Positions 1 to 10,617 of a stretch of DNA of 64,000 nucleotides are shown here, in pieces. The DNA comes from Dryococelus australis (Eukaryota; Arthropoda; Insecta; Phasmatodea; Phasmatidae): the NCBI GenBank assembly GCA_029891345.1, contig CM057006.1, positions 44,688,556-44,752,555 of the forward strand. Direction: 5' to 3'. How positions within the stretch are numbered: position 1 is the stretch's first letter; every line of letters begins with the position of its first letter. A program made the translations under genes and the position numbers. The notes under the pieces are model-generated. The model did not search any database, was not told where the DNA came from, and saw only the letters and a program-made list of their open reading frames with translations.

Positions 1-130
1 AGAAATTCTTATTTTTCCTTAAAGATTTCCCTTTTTTCTCTAAAAAAAATTCCCTTTTTTTCCTAAAAATCCTCCATTTTCCCTAAAAAAAAAAAACTTC
101 CCTTTTCCCTAAAAATTTCCCGATTTTCCA
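1..130. repeat. TTTCCCTAAAAA-type low-complexity tract
   Basis: Irregular repeats of TTCCC separated by A/T runs. A reverse-complement counterpart lies at about 7530-7610 beyond the other transposon arm, which suggests these tracts belong to the element's outer ends. Confidence 0.6.
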
Positions 131-169
131 AAAATTTGTGAAAAAATGCTTTCTCCTCGTGTCTGACGT

Positions 170-220
170 AACTCCTCAATGCAGCTGAGATACCCCGAAA
201 CTCAGCCGCATTGAGGAGTT
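170..220. other. 20-bp stem hairpin near the transposon end
   Basis: AACTCCTCAATGCAGCTGAG (170-189) pairs with 201-220 with a single mismatch across an 11-base loop. It lies in a left-side segment (about 130-440) with no counterpart at the right end, so it may be a small insertion in the element's outer region. Confidence 0.75.
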
Positions 221-439
221 GACAAAATAAAATTAATTTAATAATTTTTTTTATAAATTTTAATATATTATATCACCGGATTCTTTTTCAAGGCGCATAC
301 GATCATGATGTCATACCACCATTTTGTCTCGATTTTTCATGCTCAGTTATTCCATTTTGGCTCTCTGTCTTTCTATCTTATCTCTCTCATTCAATCTCTT
401 TTTCTCTTACTCTCTCTTTCTTTCTTTCATTTCTCTCAT

Positions 440-1008
440 GTCTCTATCATTCAGTAGGTTTTCTCGGAGTCCTCCCATTTCTTTGTCTTTCATTCCATCT
501 TGTGTTTTTTTTCTCTCTTGTCTCTTACATTCATTTGATTAATCACATTTGCTCCACTGATTACTCACACTTGTTCGCCACCACCGTCTACATAGTTCCT
601 TCATCGCCTGCTAGAGTATGCGAATAACCAGTGTGTATAATTATTTAGTAATTTAAAGATATAATTTTCCATACAAGAGAAAGCATATATAATTATTGTA
701 AAGTAAATTCCAGCAGGACTTTGTAAAAAACTATTCGATTTTCAATACTTTATTTTTTTGAAAATCAATATTTTTCATAATATTTAACTTTATCCAATTT
801 ATTTTTACTTTTGTACGAAAATAGAGTCTTCTAGCCTTGTAACCACGCACGCATGCACGCACACATGCGTCGACAGGTACGCGAGCCAGACATATCAGCT
901 GTGACAGGCCAAGAGTGCAGTGATGTAGTCAAGAACCACCGGAGGAGAGGGAGGAACCGAGTCTAAATGACCGCGAGGCACTCGGCTGACCTGCCTTGGC
1001 AAATAACG
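440..1008 (+). repeat. Left long terminal inverted repeat arm
   Basis: Matches the reverse complement of 6963-7510 almost base for base, for example from the CTACATAGTTCCTTCATCGC motif through the (CACG)n stretch near 845-870. Differences are mainly single substitutions and one extra ~12 bp ACGCACACATGC-like segment in this arm. Confidence 0.9.
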
Positions 1009-3667
1009 CTGCTGCCTGGTGTGACATCAGTGAGAACTGGGTATAGGGAAATATATGTTAGTGAAATTACATTTAGAGAAGCCAATTTCAAAGATATATA
1101 CTTGAAACAAAAACCTATGTGTGAGAAATGATAATGTGAAGCTGTGGCTATAGCCAAATATATCAATTTGTGTTTAACTTCTTTTAAATTAAAGTTTTAA
1201 TTTTTGAATCTTTCCAGAAAACAGGATGTACGTTAATGGTACAAAAGGTTTTCTTTTGGCCAGAAATATGTATCTGTCTGCTCAAAAAAGTCAGCAACGG
1301 CATATATTTATCTTGAACAGCAATGCCACGAAAGCGAATATTGTTTAAAAAAATATTTGTTGCAGGGACAAAATTTACAGGCGAGCGTACATACTATTGG
1401 TGGGAATACGACCGTGTACCTGCCTTGCCAGGTTCGGGCAGTGAGTCACCAGCGTCCACAGAGGGAAATGCTATTAGCAGTAATCCCCCGTTACTCTTCC
1501 AGATGATGCATGTTGTGGTTTGTGAGGGTAGGGGACGTTTGTCCTTGAGAAGAATAACTGAGCGAGTACTCCGAAATATGAAATTCGTTATTCTAGCGCC
1601 TCGCAGTGCAGTGTTTTGTAATGTGAACATTACTTTGTGCGGTTATGTGAGGAAAATAACTTTGGCAGTGCTAAAGTTAAATTTTTGCTGACAATGGCAA
1701 GGACAACTACCCGCAGAAGATTAACCGTATCAACACGGCGTAAATCCGTCAGAAGAATAGCGACGCGAGCTCGGAAAGCCATGCTGTTGAAGTCTTTCTA
1801 CGTATGGTACTACTTTCTTTCACGCCTAGTTTTTGTAATATTAATAATTAAGAGTATGTTATTCAAATTGTATTTTAGTCTGAAACAAGGAATGTTATAT
1901 GAGCTTTTTTTATTCTTGAACACATCCCATGATTTGTTTTATGTCGTATTCAAACTAGTATTAGTCTAATGGCGAATACGCGAAATGGGTCTTTCGTATG
2001 CGAGCAACCGGGAATAAAGGCGCTACATAAAGATTTTTGCAACTGCATATTCTTGAAAGTACTCCAAAATGTTTGAAATTGATTAAATATTTGCAATGAA
2101 TAATACGAAATTCATTAAAATCTTTTATTTATTTCTTTATCTTTATTTCTCATCGAGGAATAAGGCATTAGATTTTTCTCACAACACATGAACACTGTTG
2201 TAAAGCATGTTAAAATATAATTGATTTAAACAAAAAAAAAAGTACTTATACAAGTTACGTAAAACTATGAAATGTTGACAAAACACCCGTCGACATACAT
2301 ATAATAGCGGATAAAATAATCTTTATGGCTCATGATTTGCAGAAACTAGAAATTGACAACTCCGTTTTAAGTTGAGAAGATTGTTATATTGTATAATACT
2401 GGTTTTCTGACAGTTTGTAAGTGCGATCGTGTTTTTATGCCTCTGCAATAAAGTAATGCATATAGGTAAGACAAGGTTTGGAGAAGTAATTGTTATTCAG
2501 TCATAAGTTTCGAATTTAAGTTGGTCTCGAAATTAAATAAGTGCTTTACTTAAATAAAGCGGTGCGTGAAATATTTGCAAACTCTCTTCACGTAAGTTAA
2601 AGGGACAACAAATCTTAGTTAACAAAAATTTTTATTGCGCTAGCTAATTTCATAGTTTTTTGACCGTACATATACCATCTAACTCACGGGATTATCGCGC
2701 CTGAGTTAAATTGGTGGGTAAGGTGATAATCGTGGCAAAATTTTTTCTCCTTCGAAAACAGGTCGGGAAATTTTATTCATTAATTTTTCTATGAATCCGG
2801 CTTACGTATTACTACACAACAGTGTGACATTAACGTCAATAGAATTAGTGTTATATGCCGTTTTTATGAATATATTTTGTACGTGTTTGCTGCACTTCCA
2901 TAGCAAACGCGGAAATGAAATGTCACGTCAGTGTATTACAGCAAGGAAATTATTAGAAAAACGCATTATTCGAAAAAATACAATTACGTTGTGCATGCAT
3001 ATGTGATGCCGCCATACTTTTTCACCTACGAACGCGACAATAGTAGTGAGTAGGAAAAAATATATAGATAACGCAATTAACCCACGTTGAGTAAATAATT
3101 TTTCATCCTAAGTAATTGCAACGTTTGCTGCAATTTCCAATCCGTCAGCAGCGTGTGGTAATGTTTTTAGCCAACTTCAGAGCATGAATACCTGTGTATG
3201 GCCCCGAAAATTTTTAAAATATCTAAAATATTTGGGAGTTGTTTAGTATTTGAAAGCGCGAATGGAATCAGAAAATATACATAGCTGATAATTTTACTGC
3301 GTTTTTATAAGCTTCTAATGTTTACAGACTTGCATAATTCTTTATAAATTAATTTATATTTATGTTTAAAACAATATGGCCTACGGTATTATATCTAAAC
3401 ACCTAGTACCAAATATTAAATAGCGTAATAAGAAAGTTGACATCTGTGATGACATAACATTCCGCTCTTAGAAATAATATTTTTGATATGAATATGAGTG
3501 GAAAAATACGCCTGTGTTACATATGTACCTTATTTAAATATAATTTTGGTGATTAAGAACTGTCACCATTAATCTTAAAGCACTTAGTACGTGATACATG
3601 ATATATGTTTTCGTACTTATTTCACAATTTTTATTTTTCGTCCCAAGGAAGAAGTCAGTGTGCAGTT
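1009..3667. other. AT-rich interior without a recognised gene
   Basis: Only short frames occur. A plus-strand frame at 1637-1969 is rich in Arg, Thr and Lys near its start (MARTTTRRRLTVSTRRKS, from about 1694). It could be the remnant of a small basic DNA-binding protein or chance. Nothing else here could be assigned. Confidence 0.4.
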
Positions 3668-4485
3668 GTGGCGCACAACTCAAAGAGTGAATTGCACAGA
3701 CTTGTACACAAAACATTGACTAATAAGAGTCCTGAAGTCTTTACAAAGAAATATATTGCTCATAACAGGTCCAGCACTAAATAACGCCAACGCCGAAAGA
3801 AGTCAGTTGCAAAAAGATCACTGATGTATGGTGGCACAGGCCCAGATGAGCATTATGGGCCACATGCAGCAGAGCCTTTACCAGACACCCCTGATGATAA
3901 ACTTGCAGTCCTAAAAGAAGAGTATTTGAGATCTTTGTAAGAAGAGTGCACCGATGAAAGAAGAAGGGCAATACAAAGTAACACAAAAGACCAAACTACT
4001 TCACAAGAATGGAGAGAGCAAAGACGAAAACGTATCACTGCGTAATGTTTCGGTAAAATATGTCAAATGCGAACCACGACTTCTTGTGTTTCTGTAGTAG
4101 AATATGTCCGCTATTCGACGTTCTCTGGAAATGCACATATAAGATGGGGTATAGAAATGGAGGCAACTGCATTGCTAGCAGTCAGTGAAATACTGGGGAA
4201 ATAAATTGAATAGTGTGGTTTCTTTATTCACAAAGAGTACCCTTATCTTGGAGCAACCTCTGATGGCATCATAGAAGAAAGTGCAATCGTGGAGATAAAA
4301 TGTCCTTCCTCATCAAAGGATGTCACCAGAATAGACTTTCACAGCGCGAAAGCTTAAATTTCTACGTAAAGAAAATAATACGTTGAGGTTGGAAGAAGAA
4401 CATCCATACTTCTACCAAGTTCAAGGCCAACTTAACGTAACAGAACGAGAAGTATATTACTTTGCTGTATGGACACCGAGAGGTA
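3668..4485 (+). pseudogene. YqaJ/lambda-exonuclease-like nuclease of a transposon, broken
   Basis: One plus frame runs from about 3668 to 4358 interrupted by several stops (TAA near 3778, 3937, 4043 and 4202, TAG near 4208). The reading then continues in another frame to about 4480. Visible family landmarks are GPDEHYGPHAAEP, EWREQRRKRITA, WGIEMEATALL, YPYLGATSDGIIEES, IVEIKCPSS and, after the shift, YFYQVQGQLNV and VYYFAVWT. The D-G...E-I-K pattern is the restriction-like nuclease core of YqaJ exonucleases, which resect or recombine DNA ends. In insects this protein type is common in repetitive elements. The stops and frameshift make it non-functional. It sits between the long inverted arms and was probably an element-encoded recombination enzyme. 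I am confident of the family, less of its role. Confidence 0.75.
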
Positions 4486-4624
4486 GGTCAAAAATAAAAA
4501 ACTTATTTATCTACACGCATCATTTTATGAGTATGGATAGATGCAGCTAAGTGTATTTTGATTATATAAAGACAATTCAGTTGTATTAATAGCGAGTTTT
4601 AAAGCATATGTTATATATATATAT

Positions 4625-4910
4625 CCTTATGTTCCCATTTGAGGCAGGACCAACGAACGTGATTTGAGGTGGCTATGACCAAGAGGAGGGAGAATAATGA
4701 ACGGAATGTGATGACGTAGGGATGAAATAACAACGGAATGCATTGGGGAGAAACACGTGAGTAGGCTACCCCTAAAAAAACCCTACGTGGACGTTTGCCA
4801 CATTATCCACATACTAAAGTATGACGTGACCCCTTTGGATTCAAACCCTGGTGGCCATTATAGGTAGTGATTGGTCTGACCAGTTCACCACTGTGTGGCT
4901 TCACGCATTT
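4625..4910 (-). mobile_element. tRNA-derived SINE, family 2
   Basis: Read on the minus strand it has an A-box-like TGGTGAACTGG (4880-4890) and a B-box-like GGGTTTGAATCC (4837-4848) at tRNA spacing, then a ~200 bp body ending in a TA-rich tail near 4610-4625. (TA)n tracts flank both ends. It is inserted in the long-arm transposon. Confidence 0.65.
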
Positions 4911-5173
4911 ATATATATATAATATTAATCCTATATGCCATGCCATTTCATTAAATTGTAATAGGAAATGGGCCATGGTTCATTTGTTTTAGATAATATT
5001 ATTAATTAAAAGTATAGAAATTAACATTACTTTTTTTGAGGACTTAGTCAAATTTCACAAAAAATATGGATATTCTACCAAACACAATTTTTTCCCCCAA
5101 AAAATTACTGCACAAGAGTTCGTTTAATTGCTTTTTTTTTCGCCCGTGCGTAGCGAATTTTATAACCAGGCAC

Positions 5174-5443
5174 TTATAGACGGAAAATGTACTTGAAAAT
5201 TATAGTCAAGTTTATATCATAAAATAATCGTCGGGAAACAATATTTAAAATGTATTTTAAATTATCGATGCGTGCAAATAGTTTAGGGCATTTCTCACAC
5301 CGATATCTCATGCGAACGGTACTCCTTACACATGCATTCTTTTCATGCCTTTGTGCTTCATTCACACAGACCATACAAAACAAACATACAGCCCATACCA
5401 GTGACATAATCAAATTCTTCTCATGCCATCGTGCAAAAGTCAT
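5174..5443 (-). pseudogene. Inverted C2H2 zinc-finger remnant
   Basis: The minus-strand frame contains YRCEKCPKLFARIDNLKYI. The C-x2-C, central F and L positions fit a C2H2 finger, but the first zinc-binding His is replaced (Ile), so the finger is unlikely to fold. It lies directly beside and opposite to the plus-strand fragment at 5423-6029. In many large insect transposon proteins a single finger precedes that region on the same strand, so a local inversion is plausible. Function in the present copy is unlikely. Confidence 0.45.
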
Positions 5444-6029
5444 GTATCATCTACCGATGTTGAGCGAGCAGATCATTCTTCCTCTGTGCAGTTTATAGCG
5501 AAAACTGGCCCTAGTGCAGCTTCGACTATTGAATCAGATGCTGCACCTATCAATTCGGTATCGCAGCCTATGAAAATAACCTGTGAGATGAAACCGAATG
5601 CAAATGGATTTTTCCTGAAGCACTCTGCATCCAGAGGTCTTCTAAAATATTATGTTGCTCCGAATCTGACAGCTTCGACGAAAGATATTTGTTCATCTCT
5701 GGCATATATGAAACAAAATTTAACAAACCAACTTACAGAGGAGGTGGAAAAAATATGGTGGTGTGAAATATAATATATGGCTGGAATGCAGCTATAGTAA
5801 ACCAGAGCCATACAATGATGAGCGTGCAAGAAAGACATTCAAGACATCTAATGTTCCTAATTACAAGGTGCATGACATCGAGGAGAGTGTTGAAAGCTGC
5901 ATAAAGAAGATGTGTCGCGAAGAAGAAGAAATTATACAGAAGGGCTCTGGCTGGGCACTCTATTCGGTTGATAATCTACAGTTGAGGACGAGCGGATTCA
6001 GTGCACTTAACACATATGCTATATATTGA
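5423..6029 (+). pseudogene. Fragment like the N-terminal region of virus-like transposon polymerase proteins
   Basis: Two plus frames join across a frameshift near 5763. The second carries ARKTFKTSNVPNYKVHDIEE and EEEEIIQKGSGWALYSVDNL, followed by a conserved-looking LQLRTSGFSALNTY before a stop. This acidic helix, then KGSGW, then L-x-L arrangement is one I associate with the segment before the DNA polymerase B domain in large insect virus-like transposon proteins. The polymerase domain itself is absent. The assignment rests on pattern memory only and needs a profile search. The piece supports reading the host element as a relative of large self-replicating transposons. Confidence 0.4.
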
Positions 6030-6151
6030 TATCTTTGTCTTTGGTATGGATTATGAACACATGAAAATATTCACAGTTTATATCACAAAGTGTATATATG
6101 CAAGGAGCCGTAGATAAGTGAGAAGCCTATGGATTGATGATGGTCATGTCT

Positions 6152-6370
6152 CTAAGAGACCTGCAGTGCTGATAAGTTTATATCTGGTTTGCTGCAACTT
6201 TCATCTTCAACGTGATCGACAACTTCGTTCCTGGTTCCTGTTCCTTCCGACATGACGATAGCCGAACCATCTAAACCTACTAGTGTGTCATCTGCATAAC
6301 TTACAGTGGCTAATCGGTGTCGCTTTTGCTGCAAGGACTTTGCCTTCAAGCTTACTGCACGACGACACAA
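6152..6370 (-). CDS. Small unidentified frame inside the long-arm transposon
   Basis: 72 codons on the minus strand. The start is basic (SLKAKSLQQKRHRL), the rest acidic and Ser/Asp rich. The basic stretch resembles the coiled segment behind THAP-type DNA-binding domains, but no zinc ligands are visible. It contains the letters SYADDT, which do not represent a reverse transcriptase. It may be a remnant of a transposon DNA-binding protein or chance. Confidence 0.25.
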   Translation of the reverse strand: MCRRAVSLKAKSLQQKRHRLATVSYADDTLVGLDGSAIVMSEGTGTRNEVVDHVEDESCSKPDINLSALQVS

Positions 6371-6962
6371 AGTTTATAAGTGCCAGAATAGTTGGCTTCG
6401 TGTTTAACGAAGGACTCAGATTTGTAAAAGGATGTAGACGAACATGAATATTTTTACAGTGTTTTTGTAGTAATATATTTTAATAAAATTTGGAAAAAAA
6501 GTAAATACTTGAATATTTTATTTCTTATTTTAATTCTGTATCATAGAGTAACCAGTTTGTTGTAAGAAGCTCTCGTTAAAGAAGCAAAATATCATTTTAA
6601 GCTAATTACTAATATTGTTACATAGGTCCTAAACATACATTTCTGGAGCTATAAATGTTACCTACTTTCAAACTAAAAATTTGCGAGACTTTCTCCTAAG
6701 AGTTTGCAAATTATACTCACCTATGACTATAAATATTCACACCTACATGAGGATTTTTTTTTTAATGTTACCAGCTGTCATGGGAAAGTGTGAAATTTAC
6801 ATAATCTAAGTTCTGTAAACTGATTTTGTATTAGAAATGCATTTAAAATACATTTCAACTGTAATTTTCTAAGATTATTTTGGCATTTTTAAAACGATAA
6901 ATCAAATAAATTGAAATAATTCTACTTATATGTAAATGTATCGATTCCTAGATGCTTAATTG
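6371..6962. other. AT-rich stretch, nothing recognised
   Basis: High A+T with polyadenylation-like AATAAA near 6481; no coding signal. Confidence 0.5.
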
Positions 6963-7510
6963 TCAAGGCAGGTCATCCGAGTGCCTCGCTGTCATTTAGA
7001 CTCGGTTTCTCCCTCTCCTCCCATGGTTCTTGACTAAGTCATTGCACTCTTGGCCCGTCACATCTGGCATGTCTGGCTCGTGTACCTGTCGACGCATGCG
7101 TGCGTGGTTACAAGGCTAGAATACTTAATTTTCGTACAAAAGTTAAAATAAATTGGATAAAGTTAAATATTATGAAAAAATATTGATTTTCAAAAAAATA
7201 AAGTATTGAAAATCGAATAGTTTTTACAAAGTCCTGCTGGAATTTACTTTACAATAATTATATATGCTTTCTCTTGTATGGAAAATTACATCTTTAAATT
7301 ACTAAATAATTATACACACTGGTTATTCGCATACTCTAGTAGGCGATGAAGGAACTATGTAGACGGTGGTGGCGAACAAGTGTGAGTAATCAGTGGAGCA
7401 AATGTGATTAATCAAATGAATGTAAGAGACAAGAGAGAAAAAAAACACAAGATGGAATGAAAGAGAGAAAAAATGGGAGGACTCCGAGAATACAGAGAAA
7501 TATATTGAGA
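6963..7510 (-). repeat. Right long terminal inverted repeat arm
   Basis: Reverse complement of the left arm, with only a few per cent of differences by eye over more than 500 bp. Confidence 0.9.
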
Positions 7511-7818
7511 GAGAAAGATTTTATAGATAAAATGGGAAATTTTTTAGGGAAAAACAGGAAATTTTGAAGGAAAACAGGGGAAAAGGGAAATTTTTTGAGT
7601 GATATAAGGAAATCCATTATGGCGGAATCCAGTATGGCGGTCGTCCCCTCGTCTTGACCCCAGACCCCCTGTGCCAGAACATACATTATTCATCTACTAC
7701 GTGTGTATTTGTAATTATCTCGTTAATGTTGCGCATGTTTTTGGCTCCATCTCCAAAGATATCGTTGCCGACGAGACGCGAAGGCCTCCTTACCATGAAA
7801 ACTTTTAAGAAGAGACTA

Positions 7819-8085
7819 TGGGGCAGCGGTGGCTGAGCGGTTAGCCTGCTCGCCTCCCGCCAATGCGAACCGGGTTCAATCCCCGACCGGGTCCCTTCTG
7901 GATTTTCGCAAGTGGGAATCGTGCCGTACGACGGCGCTGGTCGGAGGTTTTCTCGGAGATCTCCCGTTTCCCCTGCCCTTTCATTCTGGCGCTGCTCCAT
8001 ACTCACCTCAGTCATCCTCATCGGCTCTGAAAGACCTCGCTTTTACGAGCCTCCCAAATCTGTACACTCATTCGCCCCAAGAAGA
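7819..8085 (+). mobile_element. tRNA-derived SINE, family 1, full-length copy
   Basis: The head has a tRNA-like A box (TGGCTGAGCGG, from 7830) and B box (GGGTTCAATCCCC, from 7872). The body shares GGGAATCGTGCC, TTTTCTCGG and CATCGGCTCT with eight other copies in the window. It is the best-preserved head here and would be transcribed by RNA polymerase III if active. Confidence 0.85.
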
Positions 8086-8288
8086 AACCGTGCTGTCATA
8101 TTTGCCAGAAACTTGGTGAGAATCAGCTGAGCTGAAAATAAGTCCTGTTTCCATTAACCCAGACTTAACAGAATAATAACAAACTGATATCGGTTACCCT
8201 TAGTTACACTGGACATAGAGTCTATTACCACTAAGAATTTACATACAGTATTCTATATACTTCAGGGACTTTGAGTAGGCAGTGTTGC

Positions 8289-8320
8289 AGCAGTGGGGTA
8301 AGTTGCAACCCCACAGTGCT
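8289..8320. other. Small GC-rich hairpin
   Basis: AGCAGTGGGG pairs with CCCCAC-AG-TGCT, two extra bases in the second arm. Function unknown. Confidence 0.4.
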
Positions 8321-8441
8321 GGAGCGAAGGTTAGGGTCATGCAAATTTTGGTTAATGACGTGGGCTTATTTTAAAACGTGCGAGGAGCATAGAGCACAAC
8401 CCGTCACGCAATGAGCAGTTCACACGCCGCATTACAGATGC

Positions 8442-8675
8442 CAGTGGCGCAGCCAGAAATTTTTCAATGAGGGAAGGTTGGGAAGGGGATTTAAATGGGA
8501 AATTGGATAAATAACATGGATTAATAAACAAGTAAAATAAAAAATACAAGTGTCTATATCAAATGTTCTTCACCTAAAAAAAAAAAAAAATCTTATATGT
8601 TTTGTTCTATCGATGAAGAACTCCCTCCCTCTTCCCTCTACCTTAAAAAAAAATAAATTTCTCCCTACGCCACTA
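8442..8675. mobile_element. hAT-like MITE (~235 bp)
   Basis: It starts CAGTGGCGCAGCCAGAAATT and ends with AAATTTCTCCCTACGCCACT, giving imperfect inverted ends of the CAGTGGCGTAG type common in hAT elements. The interior is A-rich with no coding. No clear 8-bp duplication was found. Confidence 0.55.
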
Positions 8676-8984
8676 CCCATCATCGCCACCATGCAGTGTC
8701 GTGTGGTGAAGTGTTGGAGGGTAAGCTGGTGCTTGCTCAGTGCTGCACACACTCGGTGCCCGCTGCAGGAGCCAGTGCAGTGACCAGCGTGGAGCCGGGA
8801 GAAACTTGATGTATTGCGGCCACTCACAAGAGGGCGGCGAGGCGCCCATTACACACGTGCTGTGACGTCAACTGCACTACCGCGTTTAAGTGGCCGGTGT
8901 GTAAACTAGCAAGCGTTCTGTTACAGCACAGAGCAAAACACAACTTAACCTTGCAACAGTTCACCACACGCCGCTGCCACAAAT

Positions 8985-9180
8985 GAAGTTGGTAGGTTGT
9001 GACGTCACCGAGATGTCACAGACGCCGCCATATTCGTGTGAAGAAAATTGGGTGGCTTCATTTCCCATCAAACATTCGAAGATTGAACCGGTTCTAAAAT
9101 TTCTTTTGATGTTTGACGGGTTCAGCCAATCAGGACCGTGCGCGACAAAAATGGCTGTTTCCGACGTCACCAAACTAAAA
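8985..9180. mobile_element. Palindromic MITE-like segment
   Basis: TGACGTCAC near 9000 and CCGACGTCACCAAACTA near 9160 lie in inverted orientation. The centre is a second palindrome, CCCATCAAACATTCGAAGA (9064-) against TTTTGATGTTTGACGGG. The whole could fold into one long imperfect hairpin. Confidence 0.45.
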
Positions 9181-9634
9181 TAACGAACAATTGCTGGAAA
9201 TGAAATAAGCTCATGAAGATAATTAGTTTATGTAGAAGCTGTTGGAGCACGAATGCTATTTAAGAGAATGTTACACATAATATTAAGAACTCGGAGGCAT
9301 TAAATTTCACTGTGCAGGAAAACACTTCTGGTAAATAAAATTTTAATTTAGTAAAGAAGCGAAAATGAATCACAACATTTGTTACATTCCTTCCTGTAAT
9401 TGACTGCTTGGAAATATAAGAGTGGTATCTGACTTAAAAATAATTCTAAATAAAATCTCAGATTAGATCCTCCTAATAAAAATTTTTTTTGATAGTGTCA
9501 TACATTTTCAAAACAATTCAGGGTTGTGTGATAAAATTTGTTTAAAGGAAAAATTTGATTGCCGTATTTGGTCTTCAAATTTGATTGTCAAGAATATTTG
9601 AAGGTGAAAATTTGACAGCGTGGCAGGGGCTTAA

Positions 9635-10219
9635 GGCCCTTACACAAATGAAAACTATAACATTTGACTTCACGATTTGACTATACGTTTTGCTTTCCAA
9701 CATGTTTCTTATGGAGCTTGACACAATGGAACTGTCAAAGGTAAAGTCAAACACTCTTGACTTTACGATTTCGAAAAGTTGAAATTTAAAGTCAAAGTCA
9801 AGCAGTCATTTTGCCGACAATCTAACAGAGGTTATGTGGAAAGTGCGTTATTTTATTGTAGGGCGATTTTAATCTCGGTATATTAAACAAAGCTCGTCTT
9901 AAATTAAATAAATGGCAAACGAATATAATGTGAAGAGGAAATATATAAATTAACATATTTTAATGAAGTAAACAAATGAGTTTTTGTTTTGAAATAAATT
10001 TTTAATATAAATTTTAAGCGTATTTAAAAAAGGTACGTAAAATGCATTCCTGGATAATATCGTAATTATTTACACAAGATACGCCTTTTTACGAAGCTCG
10101 CAGAACCGATGTTCATTTGTCTAAACTCTGACTTTACAATTGTATTGTGTATTGGTGGTTTTGTCAGAGGAAAGGAAATGAAAAGTCAAATGCTAATGTT
10201 TCCTATTGTGTAAGAAGCT
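9635..10219. mobile_element. MITE with TTAA flanks (piggyBac-like ends)
   Basis: Inverted ends: CCCTTACACAAATGAAAAC on the left, and on the right the reverse complement TTCTTACACAATAGGAAACA, both running on into an (A)CATTTGACTT motif. TTAA occurs at 9631-9634 and 10220-10223, as expected of piggyBac-type insertion. The interior repeats GACTTTA and AGTCAAA words. No transposase. Confidence 0.55.
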
Positions 10220-10394
10220 TTAAACCTCGCCATATCCTCGCGTGCCGTTGTTTTGAGCGGTCGGCCTTGTTGAACAGCTAGCGGCCACGCAGGAAGGAGA
10301 GACAAACGAGTGAGGGACAGGCTATTAATACCTGCGGGCGATGACACACGCGGTGTTAACATCCTCTGGAGTGCAGCCGGGGCTCTCTTGTCCC

Positions 10395-10617
10395 GCCGCA
10401 TGTCTGTCACCCCGGGGGGGCGAGTCGTGGAATGGAGCACCGCCGGAGTACAAGAGCAGGGGGAACGGGAGATCCCCGAGAAAACCCACCCTACTGGCGG
10501 GCAACGTCCAGCACGATTCCCACGTGCGGAAATCCCGGGGCGGCCCGCGCCGGACAGCGAACCCAGCTCGCCTTGGTGGGAGGTGAGCAGTCTAGCCACT
10601 GAACCACCGCGGCCCCA
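10395..10617 (-). mobile_element. SINE family 1 copy
   Basis: On the minus strand the head GGGGCCGCGGTGGTTCAGTG starts near 10616. The B box is mutated. The body shares GGGAATCGTGCTGGAC and TTTTCTCGGGGATCTCCCGT with other copies. Confidence 0.8.

Larger units (their letters stand above)
1..7640. mobile_element. Degraded DNA transposon with very long terminal inverted repeats
   Basis: Two arms of roughly 570 bp (about 440-1008 and 6963-7510) are near-identical reverse complements. Outside both arms lies low-complexity DNA of TTTCCCTAAAAA type, so the true ends may be further out, and the left end may lie beyond the window. The interior holds a decayed YqaJ-like frame (3668-4485), a virus-like-transposon fragment (5423-6029), an inverted finger remnant and a nested SINE. 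No transposase or integrase was recognised, so the superfamily is unassigned. Long arms and this gene content recall large self-replicating virus-like DNA transposons, but 7 kb is short for those. No target-site duplication could be fixed. Confidence 0.7.

Noticed and set aside
3668-4358. All stops in the YqaJ frame are TAA or TAG, suggesting reassigned stop codons
   Set aside because: The frame also shifts near 4358, and at least one TAA falls where a small residue would be expected. Ordinary decay explains it.
6152-6370. SYADDT in a minus-strand frame, as in reverse transcriptase motif C
   Set aside because: None of the surrounding reverse transcriptase motifs is present; the real YADD is at 39418-39429.
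7819-7890. Possible true tRNA gene
   Set aside because: A and B boxes are present, but the sequence continues into a SINE body shared by nine copies and lacks acceptor-stem pairing.
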